Positions 19,013 through 23,897 of a stretch of 23,897 bases of DNA are shown piece by piece. The DNA comes from Priapulus caudatus (lineage: Eukaryota > Priapulida > Priapulimorpha > Priapulimorphida > Priapulidae). The notes below the pieces were generated by a model. That model was not told the DNA's origin, searched no databases, and saw nothing but the letters and a program-made list of their open reading frames with translations. Numbering within the stretch: the stretch's first letter is position 1; each line of letters opens with the position of its first letter. The stretch lies in NCBI RefSeq assembly GCF_000485595.1, contig NW_014577339.1:271434-295330 (forward strand). The letters are read 5' to 3'. Made by a program: the position numbers and the translations under genes.

Positions 19013-19359
19013 ACACACACACGGACACACGCACGCACACACACGCACGCACGTACGCACGCACGAGTACACGCGCACGATATATTTCTCATTAGTCGAC
19101 CGGCTTGCACGAAGAGATCTATATGATGCTATAAATAGCCGCTCTATACGTACAGACGTCAATTATGAATAAATATATACATACATGTACGTACCTTACA
19201 AACATAAATTAACTGGGACGGGGGTTTTAACGGCGTTTAATAAATAATGCGAATAACTTCAATCAGTATACGCAATAAATGAAACTGTAAATTCTCAATC
19301 GTTTTGTTTTGATACGCTATATATTGTAATCGAGCGGCTATATATAGGGCAGCATAGCA

Positions 19360-19400
19360 CCAAGAGCTTATAATACCTGTTAGGTATTATTCGCTCTTGA
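19360..19400. repeat. 41-base palindrome ending in CAAGAGC...GCTCTTG
   Basis: The left arm is CCAAGAGCTTATAATACC; the right arm, reverse-complemented, is TCAAGAGCGAATAATACC, with a four-base TGTT loop. The end CAAGAGC followed by AATA and ATACC closely resembles the terminus of the 809-base element (TCAAGAGCTAATAAATACC). A TA dinucleotide follows the right end. Confidence 0.85.
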
Positions 19401-19738
19401 TAGCGTATAAATCGTAACAATACCTTGTGGCAATTTATACTATTTATGAGATTAATTAATGATATGTCGTTAGCATACGCAGTGTACATCGCTGACGTCA
19501 GCCCAATTTAAATATGAGCTAGAGCTAATCCTAGTTTGATAAACATTTAATTTCCCGCGCGTGGGATCTTAATTCGTTGGCTCAATTTAGCAATTTACGT
19601 ATACGAACAATTTTCGCTGTAATGCGCTTGTAAGGTACGATTAAGCATGTTCGAATTACACAGCACTGATGGGTGTTAATGCATCCATATGATTATGCCT
19701 GCACGAGAAGATGAGAGTAGTATGTGCTTGTAATACTG
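19401..19738. other. Unannotated AT-rich intergenic stretch
   Basis: No gene or clear repeat is seen. It lies between the small palindrome and the (GT)n tract. Confidence 0.55.
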
Positions 19739-19806
<68 letters not shown>

Positions 19807-19840
19807 GTGCGTGCTTGCGTGTGGTGTGTGTCCATGTGCG
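19739..19840. repeat. (GT)n microsatellite, about 60 bases pure
   Basis: A pure GT run at 19741-19800, followed by imperfect GTGC/GTGT units. Confidence 0.96.
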
Positions 19841-20099
19841 TGTGTGAATATATATTTCAAGTTGTCAAGTTGTATATCATATAAGGATACTATCGTCACA
19901 TACATTTATGAATTCATGTAGGGTATGGGACAAGGTGGGGTTATATTTTTTATGATTTCTATTCTAAAATGTCTTATTCTATAGGTTTTCCGTTCTGAAA
20001 TTTCCTGCTACAATGTCAATTTCATATGTATCCAATAAATCCATACTACTAAATTCAATCAAAAAGTCTTAATTGTGTATTTAATTATTTATGGAATGT

Positions 20100-20105
20100 T
20101 TTATT
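20100..20105 (-). terminator. Candidate poly(A) signal for the zinc-finger gene
   Basis: TTTATT on the + strand is AATAAA on the - strand, about 955 bases past the zinc-finger stop at 21060. A second hexamer variant (ATTAAA) lies nearby at about 20080. No clearer signal is visible nearer the stop. Downstream G/U-rich sequence is weak. Confidence 0.35.
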
Positions 20106-20439
20106 ATTCATTTTATGAAACATACTATGGACCAACTGCCCTGAACAATATGCACTCTGCATAAATATTTTCTTGACAAAATTAGCAATGACGACTATAA
20201 TGAATAAAAATGAACTATAAATAATATGAACTAGAACGAAACACACCGCTACGCTGTAGTACCACGCCATAACTATGATACCAATGCGACCAGCTATCGC
20301 GTTGACTACACTAGCATTCAGGGAGCCAAGTCCAAAGCAAATTGCACCACAGCAAAACAAAACGTGATCAATCTAAATCTACATGTAAAACCTCCTATGT
20401 ACACAACGAACCACGCGTACCACCGCATTGTTGACTTAC

Positions 20440-20629
20440 CTCAAAACCGACGCGAACCAACACCAGCGCCCCCGCTCTACTGTACATCGACGGGGCTCCG
20501 AATTCGGCCACACTAATACAATCCTTGCTCACAAACAAGGCAGGGTCTCTCGAACACACAGCAGCACAAAAATTAAACGTACGTATGTAGACACGACACT
20601 CACACCAGGTAAAACACGCGCTTATATAA
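20440..20629 (-). promoter_or_regulatory. TATA-like motif followed by a consensus splice donor
   Basis: On the - strand, TTTATATAAGCGCG (around 20629-20617) is followed about 180 bases later by TTGAG|GTAAGT (GT at 20439-20438), a near-perfect 5' splice site. This could be a promoter with a short non-coding first exon, or a spliced segment of the zinc-finger 3' UTR. No partner acceptor is identified. Confidence 0.25.
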
Positions 20630-20822
20630 AGTCACAAAAAACGCACACGTATATTATAATAATAATGCCGCACTGGCGACGCCTCACCTCGCGGCTTGCG
20701 AGAAATACTCATGCACATGACTATACGAATCGCACAAGGCGGTCTCAACCTCTACGTAAAAACCTGCAGGCGATCCTCCGGCATATCCTGTCTCCACAAT
20801 CTATTGTCAACGTTCTTCCTTA

Positions 20823-21018
20823 GTAATCTATTGGTAACACTCTCTCTCCGCTATTTTGGTGATATTCTTTCTCCGTGATTGTTGGCGCTATTCATCCTCT
20901 TAGCGATATTCTCTCTCCGCAATCTATTAGTGACATTCTTTCACCGTGATTATTGGTGACATTCTCCCTCTTGGTGACATTCTTCCTCCACGATTCATCG
21001 GCAATCTCTTCTCGCGGT
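20823..21018. repeat. Degenerate minisatellite, units of about 25-35 bases
   Basis: Repeated blocks of TTGGTGACATTCT, TCTCTCCG and TGATT with considerable drift occupy most of the zinc-finger gene's proximal 3' UTR. Confidence 0.7.
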
Positions 21019-21059
21019 GATTCCTTCTCTACATGTCCCCTGCGAGTGACGTACGAGCT

Positions 21060-22634
21060 TCATATCGGGTTTCCGATCATGTTCTCAAAATCCTCCGGTG
21101 AGACGACGATGGCGACCGCCACGTCGTCTTGCATCGGCGGCCGGCCGCCGCCACCGGGGGCGCCACCGCGCATCATCCCGACGGGGAAGCCGCCGCCGTC
21201 GTACATGTGGTGCGCGTGTCCGTGTCCGTGACCGTGTCCGTTCTCCGGCTGGTACATCGGCATGCCGTCGCCAGGGGGCGCCACGTTCAAGTACCCGCCG
21301 CCGCCTCCGTCGTCGTGCATCATGGCGGCGTGGTTCATCGGCGGCATGCCGTGATTGGGCGGCGGAGCGAGCGCGGGGTGCACGTGGTGCGGCGCCGCGA
21401 CGCCGTTACCGACGAGGCTGAACGCGCTGTGCGGCTCGCGCGACAGGTGACCCATGCCACCTCCCATCGAGTGCGGGGGCGGCATGGAGTAGGCAAGGCT
21501 GGCCTCGATCGCGCTCGCGTGCTGCGACATCGAGAACGCCTGCATGTCGGACGGCGTGTAGCTGACGGGCGGCATGCCGCGCATCATCGCCGGGATGTGG
21601 TGGTGGTGCGCGGCCGCCGCCGCCGCCACCGCGTCCATGCTCGGGTACCGACGCGACAGCGGAGTCGGGTTGCTCTGAGCCGCTGCTGCTGCCGCCGCCG
21701 CCGCCGCTGCTGCTGCCGCGGCCGGGTCGACCCCGCTCACGCGCAGCGCGTCGGACACCGCGCGCATGTCGCTCGCAGAAACGATCGGCCCTCCGCTGTT
21801 TGCGCCACGGTTGCTGCCGCCGCCGCGGCTGCTGCCACCTCCACCTCCGCTGCTACCGCCACCACCGTGGCCGCCACTGCTGCCACCACCACCGCTGTGG
21901 CTGCCACTGCCATGGCCACCACTACCGTGGCCGCCACTGCCATGGCCGCCACTACCGTGGCCGCCACTGCCATGGCCACCACTGCCGTGGCCACCACCAC
22001 CACTGCCGTGGCCGCCACCACCACTGCCGTGGCCACCAGTTGCACTGCCGTGGCCACCAGTTGCACTGCCGTGGCCACCAGTTGCACTGCCGTGGCCGCC
22101 ACCACCACTGCTGTGGCCGCCACTGCCTCCACTGCTGGCAGCAACACGGTTGCTGCTACTGCTTGGCGGCGGTGGCTCCCGCTGTCGGTGGTTCTCGAGT
22201 TCCTGAGCTCTGCCTCCGTCGCCAGACGACCGCTTCGCACTCGTCTTCACCAGCAGGGATTCTCCGGGCTTCACCTGCCCCTCCTCCTCCTCCGCCGCCG
22301 CCGCCGCATCCTTCGCGTCGGCTTCCGCGCGGTTGGCCGCGGCGACCGGCTCCGGCTCGGGGAACGCTGCCTGGCTGCGAGGTTCAGCGCCGCTCGCCGC
22401 GGGTGCCGTCGTCGCTGCGGGCGGGGCGGGGCGAGCGGGCGCGGCCATCGCGGCACCCTGCATGCTCACCTGCTCGTTGATCTCCTTCTGGTGCATGTTG
22501 AGTATGTGCGCGCGCATGTTGCTGCCGTGAGTGAAGCGGCGCTCGCAGATCGGGCACACGTACATCTTCTCTCCCGTGTGCAGCTTCATGTGCTGCTTCA
22601 GGTTGCTGCCGCTGCGGAAGCGGCTCTTGCACAC
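21060..22634 (-). CDS. C2H2 zinc-finger protein, terminal coding exon
   Basis: The acceptor on the - strand is GTGTCCCGCAG and translation from there gives 524 residues to a stop ending at 21060. Residues 1-20 complete a finger split by the intron (VCKSRFRSGSNLKQH, KLH). Residues 21-48 are a full finger after a canonical TGEK linker (CPIC, twelve residues, HILNMH). Then come an Ala/Pro/Glu-rich stretch, a Gly-His-Ser block at about 170-280 (GHGSATG and GGHGS units), SASDMRAVSDALRVSG, a run of about 15 alanines near 305, His/Met/Pro-rich sequence, GHGHGHGHAHH, and the end SPEDFENMIGNPI. Probably a nuclear DNA-binding transcription factor. I do not recognise the orthologue. A 526-codon frame on the opposite strand is a shadow. 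Confidence 0.9.
   Translation of the reverse strand: MCKSRFRSGSNLKQHMKLHTGEKMYVCPICERRFTHGSNMRAHILNMHQKEINEQVSMQGAAMAAPARPAPPAATTAPAASGAEPRSQAAFPEPEPVAAANRAEADAKDAAAAAEEEEGQVKPGESLLVKTSAKRSSGDGGRAQELENHRQREPPPPSSSSNRVAASSGGSGGHSSGGGGHGSATGGHGSATGGHGSATGGHGSGGGGHGSGGGGHGSGGHGSGGHGSGGHGSGGHGSGGHGSGSHSGGGGSSGGHGGGGSSGGGGGSSRGGGSNRGANSGGPIVSASDMRAVSDALRVSGVDPAAAAAAAAAAAAAAAQSNPTPLSRRYPSMDAVAAAAAAHHHHIPAMMRGMPPVSYTPSDMQAFSMSQHASAIEASLAYSMPPPHSMGGGMGHLSREPHSAFSLVGNGVAAPHHVHPALAPPPNHGMPPMNHAAMMHDDGGGGGYLNVAPPGDGMPMYQPENGHGHGHGHAHHMYDGGGFPVGMMRGGAPGGGGRPPMQDDVAVAIVVSPEDFENMIGNPI
21796..22150 (-). repeat. Coding minisatellite for Gly-His-Ser repeats
   Basis: Units of 15 bases (five residues, GSGGH) and 21 bases (seven residues, GSATGGH or GSGGGGH) repeat in frame within the zinc-finger tail. 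All unit lengths are multiples of three. GSATGGH occurs three times in near-identical 21-base copies. Expect length polymorphism. Confidence 0.9.
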
Positions 22635-22676
22635 CTGCGGGACACGAGAAAGAATGGTGAGCCAGGTGAGGGGGGT

Positions 22677-23275
22677 ACGATTTACCTTACACACCTGTGT
22701 GTACGCTAAGCTGGGTAACGTGTGTATGATTTACCTTACACACCTGCGTGTACGCTAAGCTGGGTAACGTGTGTATGATTTACCTTACACACCTGTGTGT
22801 ACGCTAAGCTGGGTAACGTGTGTATGATTTACCTTACACACCTGCGTGTACGCTAAGCTGGGTAACACGTGTATGATTTACCTTACACACCTGTGCGTAC
22901 GCTAAGCTGGGTAACACGTGTATGATTTACCTTACACACCTGTGCGTACGCTAAGCTGGGTAACACGTGTATGATTTACCTTACACACCTGTGCGTACGC
23001 TAAGCTGGGTAACGCGTGTATGATTTACCTTACACACTTGTGCGTACGCTAAGCTGGGTAACGCGTGTATGATTTACCTTACACACCTGTGCGTACGCTA
23101 AGCTGGGTAACACGTGTACGATTTACCTTACACACCTGTGCATACGCTAAGCTGGGTAACGGGTGTATGATTTACCTTACACACCTGTGCGTACGCTAAG
23201 CTGGGTAACACGTGTACAATTTACCTTACACACTTGTGCGTACGCTAAGCTGGGTAACACGTGTATGATTTACGT
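22677..23275. repeat. 49-base minisatellite, 12 copies, in zinc-finger intron
   Basis: An exact 49-base period: GATTTACCTTACACACCTG, then TGCGTACGCTAAGCTGGGTA and a variable AC(A/G)(C/T)GTGTAT. The copies are clean, with substitutions and no indels, in contrast to the 27-base arrays. On the - (sense) strand each unit contains CACAG|GTGTGTAAG|GTAAAT, resembling the edge of the real exon (CGCAG|GTGTGCAAGAG) about 45 bases downstream. Confidence 0.96.
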
Positions 23276-23328
23276 TACACTGACATTTACACTGGAGAAC
23301 TGAGAGCTTACACGTGTTACCGACACTA

Positions 23329-23500
23329 ACACTGACTTACACACAGGTGTAAAGCCCTTACAGATATAATCAAGACGAACACTGACTTACACACCAGTGT
23401 AAGCCCTTACAGATATAACCAAGACTAACACTGACTTACACACCAGTGTAAGCCCTTACAGATATAACCAAGACTAACACTGACTTACACACAGGTGGAC
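23329..23500. repeat. Second 49-50-base repeat block, about 3.5 copies
   Basis: ACTGACTTACACAC starts at 23331, 23381, 23430 and 23479 (spacing 50, 49, 49), with GCCCTTACAGATATAACC in each unit. It has the same period as the neighbouring array but different sequence, apart from a shared CTTACACAC core. Probably a diverged branch of the same array; degraded copies continue to about 23600. Confidence 0.85.
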
Positions 23501-23688
23501 TGAAGAGGTTACATGTGCAACTGAGGCTGAGACTGACAACTACACAGGATTAATAAGACCTTACAAATATAACACACAGGTGGACTGAAACCTTACACAT
23601 GTAACAGACACTAAGCCTGACCAATACGCAGGAGGAAGAGATGCAGTGTTTGCACGAGCAGCTGGTGGCTTCATGAAGCCCTACTCAC

Positions 23689-23795
23689 CTCACACTCGTG
23701 CGGTCTGTCGGGCGTGTGCACGATCTTGTGCTGCTTCATGTTGCTGCTCTGCGCAAATCGCTTCCCACAGATGTTACACTCGAATGGCTTCTCAC
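23689..23795 (-). CDS. C2H2 zinc-finger protein, penultimate visible exon
   Basis: On the - strand the acceptor is CTACTCTAG and the donor GAG|GTGAGT. The 107 bases start with the last two bases of a glycine codon and then encode 35 residues ([33 protein letters not shown]). It carries one full finger (CNIC, twelve residues, HKIVH), preceded by a GEKPF linker that implies another finger upstream off the right edge. The exon ends inside the next finger, between the cysteines of CEVC, which the terminal exon completes in frame. The F1-F2 linker TPDRP is not the canonical TGEKP. Confidence 0.92.
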
Positions 23796-23803
23796 CTAGA
23801 GTA

Positions 23804-23897
23804 GGAGCATAATGCACACTGTCAGCACAAACTATGTACAAGACTGGAGCATAATGCACACTATCAGCACAAACTATGTACAAGACTGGAGCATAAC
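23804..23897. repeat. 42-base tandem repeat at window edge
   Basis: GGAGCATAATGCACACT recurs at 23804 and 23846, and GGAGCATAA again at 23888, an exact 42-base period with one visible substitution (GTCAGC against ATCAGC). It continues off the window. It starts within the intron just upstream of the zinc-finger exon's acceptor. Confidence 0.9.

Noticed and set aside
21129-22709. 526-codon open frame on the + strand
   Set aside because: It lies exactly antisense to the zinc-finger exon. It is a composition shadow rich in His, Arg, Val and Ala with no domain, while the - strand has zinc fingers and correct splice sites.

Overview
This is a stretch of an animal nuclear genome, most likely an invertebrate. 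Short GC-rich exons with standard GT-AG boundaries sit in AT-rich introns, and microsatellites and small foldback DNA transposons are abundant. Nothing bacterial or viral is visible. The species cannot be fixed from the sequence. Some tandem arrays carry dense single-base insertions and deletions, so parts of this look like an unpolished long-read assembly.

Left third (1-13.4 kb, + strand): the 3' end of a TAO kinase gene (TAOK1/2/3, Drosophila Tao; a STE20-family MAP3K). Seven consecutive exons encode the last 449 residues, which form the C-terminal coiled-coil regulatory region and a short serine-rich tail. The kinase domain lies off the left edge. All six introns are phase 0. The first visible exon is preceded by a 27-base tandem array of about 3.6 kb that turns around at about 3307. 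Beyond it, positions 1-121 hold a noisy inverted copy of that same exon, so the left end of the window is a large fold-back and is probably misassembled. The stop codon at 9518 is followed by a candidate 3.9 kb 3' UTR ending near an AATAAA at 13413.

Middle (13.4-20.1 kb): no supportable gene. This is repeat territory: (TA)n, (ATC)n, (AC)n and (GT)n tracts, a second 27-base array of about 1.35 kb, and several small DNA transposons. Three of these have CAG...CTG-like ends and apparent 5-base target duplications, one nested in another. Several perfect or near-perfect palindromes sit inside or near TA tracts, and three of them share the terminal motif TCAAGA(G) or CAAGAGC.

Right end (20.1-23.9 kb, - strand): the 3' end of a C2H2 zinc-finger gene convergent with the TAO kinase gene. 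Two exons encode three zinc fingers with near-identical recognition helices, followed by a long low-complexity tail (Gly-His-Ser repeats, an alanine run, His-rich and Pro/Met-rich stretches). The intron between them carries a clean 49-base minisatellite. On the sense strand each unit contains a copy of the downstream exon's splice-acceptor edge.

No operon-like system or new molecular machine is visible. The most useful points for a second look are the fold-back at the left end, the splice-site-bearing minisatellite, the TA-associated palindromes and the nested 5-base-duplication elements.
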